Numbered from the stretch's first letter, positions 54,628-63,041 are shown. The stretch is DNA of 64,000 nt from Oscillospiraceae bacterium (GCA_900770195.1 CAAGJI010000003.1:1-64000), one strand, 5' to 3'. Numbers and translations: made by a program. Notes: generated by a model not told the origin, from the letters alone.

Positions 54628-54728
54628 GACATCAGACAGCAGGGAGAGCGGTACGCAAGTACATAATCTTCTGAAAAGCAGATATGCTGTTGAAAATCTA
54701 ACATTATTTTTATGAGGAGGTACCTGTT

Positions 54729-54965
54729 ATGTCAGAAGCAAAAATTTTCCTTAAGGAAATTGATGACGTAAAAGAATTCGTAAAAATTGTAATGCTTGTA
54801 AAGTATGATGTTGATTTGGTTTCAGGCAGATATGCAGTAGATGCCAAGTCTATTATGGGTATTTTCAGCCTTGATCTTTCAAAGCCGATAACACTTCAGG
54901 CTCATACAGATGATGCAGAAGATCTTTTCGCACAGCTTAAAGCAAAGGGTTTCCTTGCTGAATAA
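54729..54965 (+). CDS. Crh-like HPr-family protein without the phosphorylatable His15
   Basis: This 78-residue protein has the HPr fold pattern. Its C-terminal half matches HPr well around the regulatory serine (AKSIMGIFSL, Ser41 equal to HPr Ser46). At the place of HPr His15, where GIHARPA is expected, it has IDDVKEF, with Asp12 aligned to the histidine. It therefore cannot carry phosphate in the PTS chain, but it could be phosphorylated by HPr kinase and act with CcpA, as Crh does in Bacillus. The comparison is by eye. Confidence 0.78.
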   Translation: MSEAKIFLKEIDDVKEFVKIVMLVKYDVDLVSGRYAVDAKSIMGIFSLDLSKPITLQAHTDDAEDLFAQLKAKGFLAE

Positions 54966-54991
54966 TTCAGTGTGATAAGAAAATTTTTACG

Positions 54992-55005
54992 TGTCCGGTC
55001 GGACA
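54992..55005. promoter_or_regulatory. Short GC-rich palindrome
   Basis: TGTCCG and CGGACA are separated by GT, 27 bp after the Crh-like stop. The loop is too small for a terminator hairpin; a protein-binding site is possible. Confidence 0.3.
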
Positions 55006-55133
55006 AATTCCTTAATGTGTGTGCAGGCGGCACAGCATTTTGGAAAAAAGGGAATTGAGAAAGCCCTTCTTTAATTAAGAAAACCCGAGAGAAAATAAAA
55101 TAAAATTGTAAGAGTAAAATTGTAATGAGAAAT

Positions 55134-55168
55134 GCCGCATCATTGTAGTTGGTGCGGCTCTTTTTTTG
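55134..55168 (+). terminator. Intrinsic terminator after the Crh-like gene
   Basis: GCCGCATCA pairs with TGGTGCGGC (one G-T pair), followed by TC and seven T residues. Confidence 0.88.
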
Positions 55169-55226
55169 TTCTCAGAAACCTGTTTTGCGAATATACTGTA
55201 ACAATAAAAGCAAAGCAGGTGAAAAT

Positions 55227-55634
55227 TTGAAAAAACTGGCAATAATATTCTGTATTTTTCTGATATTTTGGGGAATGTTGAAAACAAATGTTACCGCAGA
55301 CGGAAGCAATTTTGAAAATCCTCCGTTTTCTGCTGAATACATAGTTCCGCTGAAAGTTAAAAACGGCAGGGAAAATTATGTAAATGTTCGTGTTTCACAA
55401 GAGCATTCGATAGCTAAAGAAAGCGGAAGCAGGGATATCATTTATGTGCTGACGCTTCCCGAATATATAACTGCACCTGTAAAAAAAGGACAGAGTGTGG
55501 GAATGGTTTCTTTTTATTGTGAAGATGTGCTTCTGTATCAGGCAGATTTGCTGACTGAAAAAAGTATAGTCAAAAGAAATTTTAAGTATGTATTCAGAAA
55601 AACGTTCGTCAAAATGCTTAATAAAAATTGTTGA
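55227..55634 (+). CDS. Orphan secreted PBP5 C-terminal-domain-like protein
   Basis: This 135-residue protein starts with TTG at 55227 behind GCAGGTG and has a signal peptide (KKLAIIFCIFLIFWG...TVTA-like end near residue 25). The rest resembles the C-terminal beta domain of D-Ala-D-Ala carboxypeptidases: VPLKVKNGRENYVNVRV, then PEYITAPVKKGQSVGMVSFY. The serine-peptidase domain that normally comes before it is absent, and nothing upstream encodes one. It may be a remnant of a dac gene or a stand-alone accessory domain. The match is by eye. Confidence 0.6.
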   Translation: MKKLAIIFCIFLIFWGMLKTNVTADGSNFENPPFSAEYIVPLKVKNGRENYVNVRVSQEHSIAKESGSRDIIYVLTLPEYITAPVKKGQSVGMVSFYCEDVLLYQADLLTEKSIVKRNFKYVFRKTFVKMLNKNC

Positions 55635-55655
55635 AAGTATACAGTTTCAACAATT
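55626..55655 (+). terminator. Hairpin after the PBP5-C-like gene
   Basis: AATTGTTGAAA pairs with TTTCAACAATT around an 8-nt loop. It overlaps the stop codon and lacks a clear T-run, so termination may be weak. Confidence 0.5.
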
Positions 55656-55659
55656 ATCA

Positions 55660-55703
55660 TTGACATGCTTGCAAAATTCAAAAAAATATAGTATTATTAT
55701 AAT
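55660..55703 (+). promoter_or_regulatory. Promoter region of pgi
   Basis: TTGCAA (55669-55674) with TATTAT (55692-55697) gives a 17-bp spacer. A TTGACA at 55660 and a TATAAT at 55698 are also present but do not pair at a usual distance. The exact -10 is uncertain. Confidence 0.5.
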
Positions 55704-55752
55704 GAAACTAAAATTATACGAGATAATCGTAATTTATGCCGGAGGGATAAAA

Positions 55753-57090
55753 ATGTCAGTTAAACTGAATACAAAATACCTTGAAACATTTGTAAACAAG
55801 GATGAATTAGCAGGTATCAAGGTGCAGACAGAAGCCTGTGCAAAGATGCTTCACGACAAAACAGGTCTTGGAAATGATTTTCTCGGATGGCTTGACCTTC
55901 CAGAAAACTATGATAAAGAAGAATTTGCAAGAATAAAGGCTGCTGCAAAGAAAATACAGAGCGATTCAGATATTCTTATTGTTATAGGTATCGGCGGTTC
56001 ATACCTCGGAGCAAGAGCTGCTATCGAGTTCCTTAAATCACCTTTATACAACAATATGAAAAAAGATACACCTGATATATACTATGTCGGCAACAGCATA
56101 AACCCTACATATCTTCAGGAAATTATTTCTATTTGCGAAGGAAAAGATATTTCTGTAAATGTTATCTCAAAGTCAGGTACAACAACAGAACCTGCACTTG
56201 CTTTCAGAATTTTCAAGAAAATGCTTGAAGACAAATATGGCAGAGAAGAAGCAAGCAAGAGAATTTATGCAACAACAGATAAATCAAAGGGAACACTTAA
56301 AAATCTTTCAGATGATATGGGTTACGAAACATTCGTTGTTCCTGATGATGTAGGAGGACGTTTCTCAGTTCTTACAGCTGTTGGTCTTCTTCCTATTGCA
56401 GTTGCAGGATGCGACATTGACGCACTTATGGCAGGTGCTGCAAAGGCTATGAACGACTTTAAGGCAGACTTTGACAACAACGATTGCTACAAGTATGCTG
56501 CACTCAGAAACATTATGTACAACAAGGGCAAGGCAATTGAACTTCTCGTTTCATATGATCCAAGCTTCTGCATGATGTCTGAATGGTACAAGCAGCTCTT
56601 CGGCGAAAGCGAAGGCAAGGACAACAAGGGTCTTTTCCCATCATCAGTTGTTTTCTCAACAGATCTCCATTCAATGGGTCAGTTTATCCAGCAGGGTTCA
56701 AGAGTTATGTTTGAAACAGTTGTTGACATAAAGAAGCCTAAGCAGGATTTATTCCTTGAAAAAGATAAAGAAAATCTTGATGGTCTTAACTTCCTTACAA
56801 ACCAGAATATGTCTGTTGTAAACAGAAAAGCGTTTGAAGGAACAGTTCTTGCACACACAGAAGGCGGAGTACCTAACATAATCCTTGAACTTGAAGACAC
56901 AACAGAAAAGAGCCTCGGCTATCTTATTTATTTCTTTGAAAAGGCTTGTGCAGTTTCAGGTTACCTCCTCGGTGTAAATCCGTTCAATCAGCCAGGTGTT
57001 GAAAGTTACAAGTCAAATATGTTTGCACTTCTCGGTAAACCGGGATATGAAGGTGCAAAAGCTGCACTTGAAGCAAAGCTTGGCAGATAA
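55753..57090 (+). CDS. pgi: Glucose-6-phosphate isomerase
   Basis: This 445-residue enzyme interconverts glucose-6-P and fructose-6-P. GIGGSYLGARAAIEF and SKSGTTTEPALAFRIF form the sugar-phosphate sites, and VFSTDLHSMGQF is typical of the Firmicutes form. I start at 55753 behind GGAGG; the 55 upstream open codons cover the promoter region. Confidence 0.96.
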   Translation: MSVKLNTKYLETFVNKDELAGIKVQTEACAKMLHDKTGLGNDFLGWLDLPENYDKEEFARIKAAAKKIQSDSDILIVIGIGGSYLGARAAIEFLKSPLYNNMKKDTPDIYYVGNSINPTYLQEIISICEGKDISVNVISKSGTTTEPALAFRIFKKMLEDKYGREEASKRIYATTDKSKGTLKNLSDDMGYETFVVPDDVGGRFSVLTAVGLLPIAVAGCDIDALMAGAAKAMNDFKADFDNNDCYKYAALRNIMYNKGKAIELLVSYDPSFCMMSEWYKQLFGESEGKDNKGLFPSSVVFSTDLHSMGQFIQQGSRVMFETVVDIKKPKQDLFLEKDKENLDGLNFLTNQNMSVVNRKAFEGTVLAHTEGGVPNIILELEDTTEKSLGYLIYFFEKACAVSGYLLGVNPFNQPGVESYKSNMFALLGKPGYEGAKAALEAKLGR

Positions 57091-57177
57091 TTCCCAGAAA
57101 ACAGTAAAATTTAGCAGCTGCTGAATTATTTAATTTATTTGACCGTTCGTAAATGGACGGCGAAAGGAGAAACTATC

Positions 57178-57585
57178 ATGATAAAACTTATTACAGGTAA
57201 AAAAGGTTCAGGCAAAACAAAAATAATCATCGACCGCATAAACAGTGCAGTTAAAGAAACAAACGGATGTCTTGTATGTATTGAAAAAGGTGAAACACTT
57301 CGCCGTGAAATCAGCTACAAAGTAAGATGGTGCGGTGCTGAACAGTTTGCAATTGACAGCTATGACACATTCTATGGTTTCGTTGCAGGTATGCTTGCAG
57401 GTAACTATGATATTAAGGAAATCTTTGTTGATGGTATTTTAAGAATTGCCGGTGCTGATTTTGATGAATTTGGTGCAACACTTGAAAAACTTGACAAACT
57501 CACAGGTGATGATACACTTGTTACATTCACAGTTTCAGCAGATAACTCAGAATTACCTGAATCTGTTAAGAAATTTTTAGACTAA
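57178..57585 (+). CDS. Small P-loop protein of unknown function
   Basis: This 135-residue protein has a Walker A motif right at the N-terminus (GKKGSGKT, residues 7-14). A DSYDTFYGFVAG segment and a Walker-B-like EIFVDGIL follow, and no other domain is present. AAAGGAGA lies before the ATG. It looks like a shortened ATPase. I do not recognise a characterised family. It is a single gene between pgi and yceD. Confidence 0.7.
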   Translation: MIKLITGKKGSGKTKIIIDRINSAVKETNGCLVCIEKGETLRREISYKVRWCGAEQFAIDSYDTFYGFVAGMLAGNYDIKEIFVDGILRIAGADFDEFGATLEKLDKLTGDDTLVTFTVSADNSELPESVKKFLD

Positions 57586-57639
57586 TTGATAAAATTATTG
57601 TTTCAACGTGCGATATTTTGTAGTTTTTAAAAAAAACTA

Positions 57640-57669
57640 TTGACAAACCATAGGTTTTTAGTTTATAAT
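57640..57669 (+). promoter_or_regulatory. Promoter of yceD-rpmF
   Basis: TTGACA (57640-57645) and TATAAT (57664-57669) are 18 bp apart. Confidence 0.82.
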
Positions 57670-57703
57670 ATAGTTTGTGATAAATGAAGAAGGTTGAAAT
57701 GAT

Positions 57704-58162
57704 ATGGTTATACAATTAAGAGATATATTTGAAATTCCTGGTGAATCAAGGGATTTTGAATTTGATATTACTCCTGAGGAAACAAGCTATCTGAAGCAGT
57801 TTACTTTCAGTAACCCTGTTCATGTAAAGGGAACTGTCCGCAATAAAAGCGGTATAGTTATGCTTAAATATGAAGCAGATTTCGTACTTAATCACGAGTG
57901 CGACAGATGTCTTGTGCCGTTTGAAAGAGAATATCACTACGAATTTGAGCATAATCTTGTGCATTCTTTAGCAAATGAAGATGATATTGCGTATGATACC
58001 TATATCGTTGCCGAAAAAGATCACATTGATTTAAATGACACTGTACTTTCTGATATTTTGCCTGCGTTACCTTCAAAGTTTTTATGCAGGGAAGATTGTA
58101 AGGGACTTTGTTTCATATGTGGATGCAATCTTAATGAAGAAGAGTGCGATTGTCAAAAATAA
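57704..58162 (+). CDS. yceD: YceD/DUF177 family protein
   Basis: This 152-residue protein has the DUF177 core LNHECDRCLVPFEREY and a C-terminal Cys-rich end (LCREDCKGLCFICGCNLNEEECDC). YceD proteins are always near rpmF and affect 23S rRNA amounts; the exact role is unknown. It precedes rpmF by 57 bp. Confidence 0.9.
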   Translation: MVIQLRDIFEIPGESRDFEFDITPEETSYLKQFTFSNPVHVKGTVRNKSGIVMLKYEADFVLNHECDRCLVPFEREYHYEFEHNLVHSLANEDDIAYDTYIVAEKDHIDLNDTVLSDILPALPSKFLCREDCKGLCFICGCNLNEEECDCQK

Positions 58163-58219
58163 TCCGAAGCAGAGGGATTTTTTGTCCAGAAGCTTTATTA
58201 AATATGAGGAGGTGCCCCA

Positions 58220-58405
58220 ATGGCTGTACCAAAGAGAAAAGTTTCAAAAGCAAGACGTGATAAAAGACGTAACAACGTATGGAAGCTTGATGCTCCTGCA
58301 ATGAGCAAGTGCCCTGAATGCGGTGCTGTTAAAGCTCCACATAAGGTTTGCAAGGCTTGTGGTTTCTACAAGGGTGTTCAGGTTATCAAAGTTGACGCTG
58401 AATAA
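58220..58405 (+). CDS. rpmF: 50S ribosomal protein bL32
   Basis: This 61-residue protein has the L32 start AVPKRKVSKARRDKRR and a zinc ribbon (CPECGAVKAPHKVCKAC). The four cysteines are intact, so this is the zinc-binding form. GAGGAGG precedes the ATG. Confidence 0.96.
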   Translation: MAVPKRKVSKARRDKRRNNVWKLDAPAMSKCPECGAVKAPHKVCKACGFYKGVQVIKVDAE

Positions 58406-58437
58406 TCTGTAATATCAATAATTTTATTTATTGTGCA

Positions 58438-58484
58438 TCAGAGGAGGCGGATCATCCGAAAACGGATTTCCGACTCCTCTTTTT
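58438..58484 (+). terminator. Intrinsic terminator after rpmF
   Basis: AGAGGAG pairs with CTCCTCT, with inner CGGA/TCCG pairing, followed by TTTTT. Confidence 0.85.
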
Positions 58485-58532
58485 AAGTTAAAATCTTATT
58501 TGTGTTTGCAATTTGGAATAAGATTTTAACTT
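58485..58532. repeat. 16-bp perfect inverted repeat upstream of der
   Basis: AAGTTAAAATCTTATT (58485-58500) and AATAAGATTTTAACTT (58517-58532) are perfect complements with a 16-nt spacer. It abuts the rpmF terminator and ends 6 bp before a TATAAT (58538-58543) that probably serves der. Confidence 0.8.
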
Positions 58533-58581
58533 AGAAATATAATATACAAATATACAGATTTTAAAATATAAGGAGGACAAA

Positions 58582-59913
58582 ATGAGTTTACCTTTAGTTG
58601 CAATAGTCGGAAGACCGAATGTTGGGAAATCAACACTTTTCAACAAATTGATAGGTCAGCGACTTTCTATAGTTGAAGATACACCGGGTGTTACCCGTGA
58701 CAGAATTTATTCAAAATGCGAATGGCTTGATACACAGTTTATGCTTGTTGATACAGGCGGTATTGAACCGAAAACAGATGATATTATTTTATCGCAGATG
58801 AGAGCACAGGCACAGATTGCCATTGACAGGGCGGACGTTATAATATTTGTTACAGACCTTAAAACAGGTGTTACACCTGATGATCATGCAGTTGCGGAAA
58901 TGCTTCAGAAAAGCGGAAAACCTGTTGTTTTGTGCGTTAACAAGTGCGACTCGCTTGGCAAACCGCCTATGGAAATATACGAATTTTATAATCTCGGACT
59001 TGGCGACCCTTACGGAGTTTCATCTGTTCATGGTCATGGAACAGGTGATATGCTTGATAAAGTTTGCGAATATCTTAAAGATTATGAAAGTGAACAGTAT
59101 GACGAAGATGCAATAAAGGTTGCTATTATTGGCAAACCTAACGTTGGAAAATCTTCACTTGTAAACAGAATTTCAGGTCAGAACAGAGTTATTGTTTCAG
59201 ATATTGCAGGAACAACAAGAGATGCAACAGATACTGAAATTGAAAATGAATACGGAAAATATGTATTTATCGATACGGCAGGCATAAGAAAAAAATCGAA
59301 AATAACTGAAAGAGTTGAACATTTCAGCGTTTTAAGAGCATATATGGCAGTTGACAGGGCAGATGTTTGTGTTATAGTCATAGATGCAACGGAAGGCTTT
59401 ACAGAACAGGATTCAAAAGTTGCAGGTTATGCACATGAACAGGGTAAAGCTTCAATTATAGTTGTGAACAAATGGGACCTTATTGAAAAGGAAACAAACA
59501 CAATGAAAAATTATGAGGCTGAACTTAGGGAAAATTTCTCGTTTATGTCTTATGTTCCATTCCTTTTTATGTCTGCACTCACAGGTCAGCGAGTTGAAAA
59601 ACTCTATGAAAAAATAAATTATGTTGCAAATCAAAACTCAATGAGAATTTCAACAGGTACATTGAATGATGCACTTATAACAGCAACACAGAAGGTTCAG
59701 CCGCCGTCAGATAAGGGTAGAAGACTTAAAATTTATTATATCACACAGTCATCGACAAATCCGCCGACATTTATCGTTTTTGTAAACAGAAAAGAACTTT
59801 TCCATTTTTCATATCAGAGATATATTGAAAATCAGATAAGACAGACATTTGGATTAGATGGAACACCTGTCAGATTTGTTGTTCGTGAACGTGACAGAAA
59901 TGATACAAAGTGA
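58582..59913 (+). CDS. der: GTPase Der (EngA)
   Basis: This 443-residue protein has two GTPase domains in tandem: G1 motifs GRPNVGKST (10-18) and GKPNVGKSS (184-192), with NKCD and NKWD as G4, and a C-terminal KH-like domain. It is needed for 50S assembly. It begins the der-plsY-gpsA operon. Confidence 0.97.
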   Translation: MSLPLVAIVGRPNVGKSTLFNKLIGQRLSIVEDTPGVTRDRIYSKCEWLDTQFMLVDTGGIEPKTDDIILSQMRAQAQIAIDRADVIIFVTDLKTGVTPDDHAVAEMLQKSGKPVVLCVNKCDSLGKPPMEIYEFYNLGLGDPYGVSSVHGHGTGDMLDKVCEYLKDYESEQYDEDAIKVAIIGKPNVGKSSLVNRISGQNRVIVSDIAGTTRDATDTEIENEYGKYVFIDTAGIRKKSKITERVEHFSVLRAYMAVDRADVCVIVIDATEGFTEQDSKVAGYAHEQGKASIIVVNKWDLIEKETNTMKNYEAELRENFSFMSYVPFLFMSALTGQRVEKLYEKINYVANQNSMRISTGTLNDALITATQKVQPPSDKGRRLKIYYITQSSTNPPTFIVFVNRKELFHFSYQRYIENQIRQTFGLDGTPVRFVVRERDRNDTK

Positions 59914-59922
59914 GGCTTTTAT

Positions 59923-60591
59923 ATGATTTTTTTAGGAGTAATAATAACGGCTGTAATTGCGTATCTTTTGGGAAGTATAAATTCTTCCATAATAGTAGTC
60001 AGAATTTTTGAAAAAAAAGACATCAGAGATTACGGCAGCGGAAATGCAGGACTTACAAATACACTCAGAGTATGCGGAAAAAAATGTGCGGCATTTACTC
60101 TTGTGGGCGACCTTGCAAAGGGAATAATTGCGGTTTTGCTTTCAAAATGGATTTGCTGTCTTTTGGGAATAGCAGAAAATATCAATTCGGATAATATTTA
60201 TTTTATAGGTTATGTAGCAGGAATATTTGCTATAATAGGTCATGTTTTCCCTCTTTATTATAAATTCAAAGGCGGAAAAGGTGTGCTTGTGGGAGTATCG
60301 GTTTTTGTTGTTATAGACTGGAGAATGTTCCTTATACTTATAGGAATTTTTGCAATTGTTCTGGCAATTTCAAAATATGTTTCACTTGGTTCGATGATAG
60401 CGGCAGCATGTTGCCCGATACTGACATTTTTACTTCAGTATTTCACATCAGATTTATCTCTCAGCTATATAATTTTAGGTACTGTTTTATCGGCTGTAAT
60501 GGGCGGAATGGTAATATTTATGCACAGAAGTAACATTCAAAGACTTAAAAATGGAACAGAAAATAAATTTTCATTTTCATCAAAAAAATAA
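59923..60591 (+). CDS. plsY: Glycerol-3-phosphate acyltransferase PlsY
   Basis: This 222-residue membrane enzyme moves the acyl group from acyl-phosphate (made by PlsX) to glycerol-3-phosphate. The three active-site loops are visible: GSGNAGLTNTLR, GHVFPLYYKFKGGKG and, near the C-terminus, MHRSNIQRL. It lies next to gpsA, which makes its substrate. Confidence 0.95.
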   Translation: MIFLGVIITAVIAYLLGSINSSIIVVRIFEKKDIRDYGSGNAGLTNTLRVCGKKCAAFTLVGDLAKGIIAVLLSKWICCLLGIAENINSDNIYFIGYVAGIFAIIGHVFPLYYKFKGGKGVLVGVSVFVVIDWRMFLILIGIFAIVLAISKYVSLGSMIAAACCPILTFLLQYFTSDLSLSYIILGTVLSAVMGGMVIFMHRSNIQRLKNGTENKFSFSSKK

Positions 60592-60609
60592 ATGACAGGA
60601 GGTTTTGAA

Positions 60610-61611
60610 ATGCTTAATATCACAGTCCTTGGTGCAGGCGGATTTGGTCTTGCACTTGCAATAATTTTGAATAAACAGGGTCACAGCGTGACAGTATGGT
60701 CTAAACTTGAAAACGAAATAATTCAGCTTGAAAAAGACAGGGAACACAAGCAGAAACTCCCCGGGGTAAAAATTCCTGAATCAATAAAACTTACAACAGA
60801 ATACGATGCAATAAAAACAAGTGATATGGTAATATTCGGCGTTCCAAGTTCATTTGTGAGAAGTACAGCAAAGGAAGTTTCTCCTTATGTTGCAAAGGAT
60901 ACAATAATTTTGAATGCAGGAAAAGGGCTTGAGGACGGCACTTTCAAGACACTTAGCGAAATTCTTGAAGAGGAAATACCGCAGGCAAAAATCGCTGTTT
61001 TGTCAGGTCCTTCACACGCAGAAGAAGTGGCAAGGGAAGTTCCGACAGCTGTTGTAATTGCTTCAAAATCGAAAGAAACAGCTGAATTTATTCAGAAAGA
61101 ATGCAGCAGCAGTGTACTTAGAATGTATGTGAATACAGATATTTTAGGCTGTGAACTTGGCGGTGCTTTGAAAAATATCATTGCACTTTGTGCAGGAATA
61201 TGCGACGGTCTTGGATATGGCGATAATACAAAAGCCGCAGTTATGACAAGAGGAATGCACGAAATAGTAAAACTTGGTCTTGCTATGGGCGGAAAAGCGG
61301 AAACTTTTGGCGGACTTACAGGAATGGGAGACCTTATAGTTACATGTACAAGTATGCACAGCAGAAACAGACGTGCAGGAATACTTATAGGAAAGGGAGT
61401 TTCACCTGATGAGGCTGTTAAACAGATAGGAACGGTGGAGGGATATTTTTGCTGTAAAGCGGCTTATCACCTTGCAAAAGAAAAAAATGTTTCAATGCCT
61501 ATAACAGAAGAATTATATAATATTTTGTACAATGGTGCAGATGTCAAAAAAGCTTTGAACAAGCTTATGTCACGTCCTTTCAGAAGTGAATGTGATTTTT
61601 GGAATAAATAG
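60610..61611 (+). CDS. gpsA: NAD(P)H-dependent glycerol-3-phosphate dehydrogenase
   Basis: This 333-residue enzyme reduces dihydroxyacetone phosphate to glycerol-3-phosphate. The Rossmann motif is GAGGFGLALA (usual form GAGSWGTALA). VLSGPSHAEEVA and GGALKNIIALCAGICDGL are family blocks with the catalytic Lys. The start at 60610 follows AGGAGG; six more codons upstream are unlikely. Confidence 0.95.
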   Translation: MLNITVLGAGGFGLALAIILNKQGHSVTVWSKLENEIIQLEKDREHKQKLPGVKIPESIKLTTEYDAIKTSDMVIFGVPSSFVRSTAKEVSPYVAKDTIILNAGKGLEDGTFKTLSEILEEEIPQAKIAVLSGPSHAEEVAREVPTAVVIASKSKETAEFIQKECSSSVLRMYVNTDILGCELGGALKNIIALCAGICDGLGYGDNTKAAVMTRGMHEIVKLGLAMGGKAETFGGLTGMGDLIVTCTSMHSRNRRAGILIGKGVSPDEAVKQIGTVEGYFCCKAAYHLAKEKNVSMPITEELYNILYNGADVKKALNKLMSRPFRSECDFWNK

Positions 61612-61616
61612 TATTT

Positions 61617-61645
61617 TGCGGCTGTTTTTCAGCCGCATTTGTTTT
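61617..61645 (+). terminator. Intrinsic terminator after gpsA
   Basis: TGCGGCTG pairs with CAGCCGCA around TTTTT and is followed by TTTGTTTTT. Confidence 0.9.
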
Positions 61646-61712
61646 TGTTGTCAATTTTAATTGAAAATAAAGGCTTAATTTTGTTTATTACAACAAAATA
61701 TAATTTGAAGCA

Positions 61713-61741
61713 TTGAAATATTATTAAATTTGATATATAAT
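61713..61741 (+). promoter_or_regulatory. Promoter of the LRR-dockerin gene
   Basis: TTGAAA (61713-61718) and TATAAT (61736-61741) are 17 bp apart. Confidence 0.75.
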
Positions 61742-61788
61742 ATAAATGAATCAGTTTCAACTAAAATTTTACAGGGAGGTTTCAATTT

Positions 61789-63030
61789 ATGAAATTAAAA
61801 AAAATAATTGCAGGAGTTATGGGGGCGGTGATGGCGGCATCTTGCGTTCCAATGTCGGTCAACAGCTCGCTGATTACCTCAATTTCAGCAAGTGCTGAAA
61901 CTTCGGGTACTTGTGGTGATAATGTAAATTGGGTTCTTTCTGATGATGGCGTGCTGACAATTTCCGGAACGGGGGATATGTCTAATTATAATGACTTTGA
62001 AATTAGTGCACCATTTCATAATAACACTGACATAAAGTCTGTTATTATAGAGAATGGAGTAACATCAATAGGTGAAAATGCATTTTATCATTGCAGCAGC
62101 TTGACAAGTATAAAAATACCGAATTCAATAACATCAATAGGTGAAAATGCATTTTATCATTGCAGCAGCTTGACAAGCATAGAAATCCCAAAATCTGTAA
62201 CATCAATAGGTGAATGGGCATTTTCAGGTTGCAACAGCCTGACAAGTATAGAAATTCCAAATTCAGTAACATCAATAGGTAGAATTGCATTTTCTGGAAC
62301 AAAATGGCTTGAAAATAAACAGGCTGAAAATCCTTTAGTTGTTGTAAATGGAATTTTGATAGATGGTATAAAATGTTCAGGTAAAGTTGTTATTCCAAAT
62401 TCAGTAACATCAATAGGTGGATTTGCATTTGAATATTGCAGCAACTTGACAAGTATAGAAATTCCAAATACAGTAACATCAATTGATAAATATGCATTTT
62501 CTTATTGCAGCAGATTGACAAGTATAGAAATTCCAAATTCAGTAACATCAATTGGTAGTTATGCATTTGATGGTTGCGATGGTTTAACTGATGTTTATTA
62601 CACAGGAACAAGAGATGACTGGAACAAAATAGACATAGATGAAAGTAATAGTGTTCTTAAATCATCAAAGATTCATTTTTCAGAACCTTCGACAAAACCA
62701 ACCACCACAACTACAACAACCACAACTACAACAACCATAACTACAACAACCACCACCACAACAAATACAACAAAGCCAACAACGACAACTACAACGACAT
62801 CATCAGGCGACCTTAATAACGACGGCAAAATCGATTCAAAAGATGCGGTTTTGATTTTGAAATCCTATGCGGAAAGTCTTGCAAGCGGAAAGAAAAATGT
62901 TTCGGCAGACTTCGGCGATGTTAACGGCGACGGAAAAGTTGATTCAAAAGACGCTGTCTGGGTACTTAAATATTATGCAGAAACTCTTACAGGCTACGAG
63001 GGAAGTATTTTTGATTTTATAAAAAAATAA
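61789..63030 (+). CDS. Secreted leucine-rich-repeat protein (LRR_5/BspA type) with dockerin
   Basis: This 413-residue secreted protein has a signal peptide ending near ...ASA (about 34-37), then a beta-rich SDDGVLTISGTG segment typical of such proteins. BspA/LRR_5 repeats of 23 residues follow (VTSIGxxAFxxCSxLTSIxIPN, about 90-270). A Thr-rich linker (about 302-343) and a dockerin (about 346-410) end the protein. The dockerin has two intact calcium loops (DLNNDGKIDSKD, DVNGDGKVDSKD) and differs from the other two in the window. No enzyme domain is present, so a binding or adhesion role in the cellulosome is likely. Confidence 0.9.
   Translation: MKLKKIIAGVMGAVMAASCVPMSVNSSLITSISASAETSGTCGDNVNWVLSDDGVLTISGTGDMSNYNDFEISAPFHNNTDIKSVIIENGVTSIGENAFYHCSSLTSIKIPNSITSIGENAFYHCSSLTSIEIPKSVTSIGEWAFSGCNSLTSIEIPNSVTSIGRIAFSGTKWLENKQAENPLVVVNGILIDGIKCSGKVVIPNSVTSIGGFAFEYCSNLTSIEIPNTVTSIDKYAFSYCSRLTSIEIPNSVTSIGSYAFDGCDGLTDVYYTGTRDDWNKIDIDESNSVLKSSKIHFSEPSTKPTTTTTTTTTTTTITTTTTTTTNTTKPTTTTTTTSSGDLNNDGKIDSKDAVLILKSYAESLASGKKNVSADFGDVNGDGKVDSKDAVWVLKYYAETLTGYEGSIFDFIKK
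62059..62590 (+). repeat. 69-bp tandem coding repeats
   Basis: Copies of a 69-bp unit begin at 62059, 62128, 62197, 62266, 62404, 62473 and 62542. The gap from 62266 to 62404 is exactly two periods and is filled by a diverged stretch, so the frame is kept. Each unit encodes one 23-residue LRR. Several neighbouring copies are nearly identical at DNA level, so slippage or unequal crossing-over is likely. Confidence 0.85.
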
Positions 63031-63041
63031 AATAAAACTTT

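Noticed and set aside
54464..54715. Open frame of 83 codons before the Crh-like gene
   Set aside because: It runs across the promoter of the next gene, has no ribosome site and has the composition of AT-rich noise.
62059..62590. CRISPR-like periodic repeat
   Set aside because: The period is 69 bp without unique spacers and codes for leucine-rich repeats in frame.
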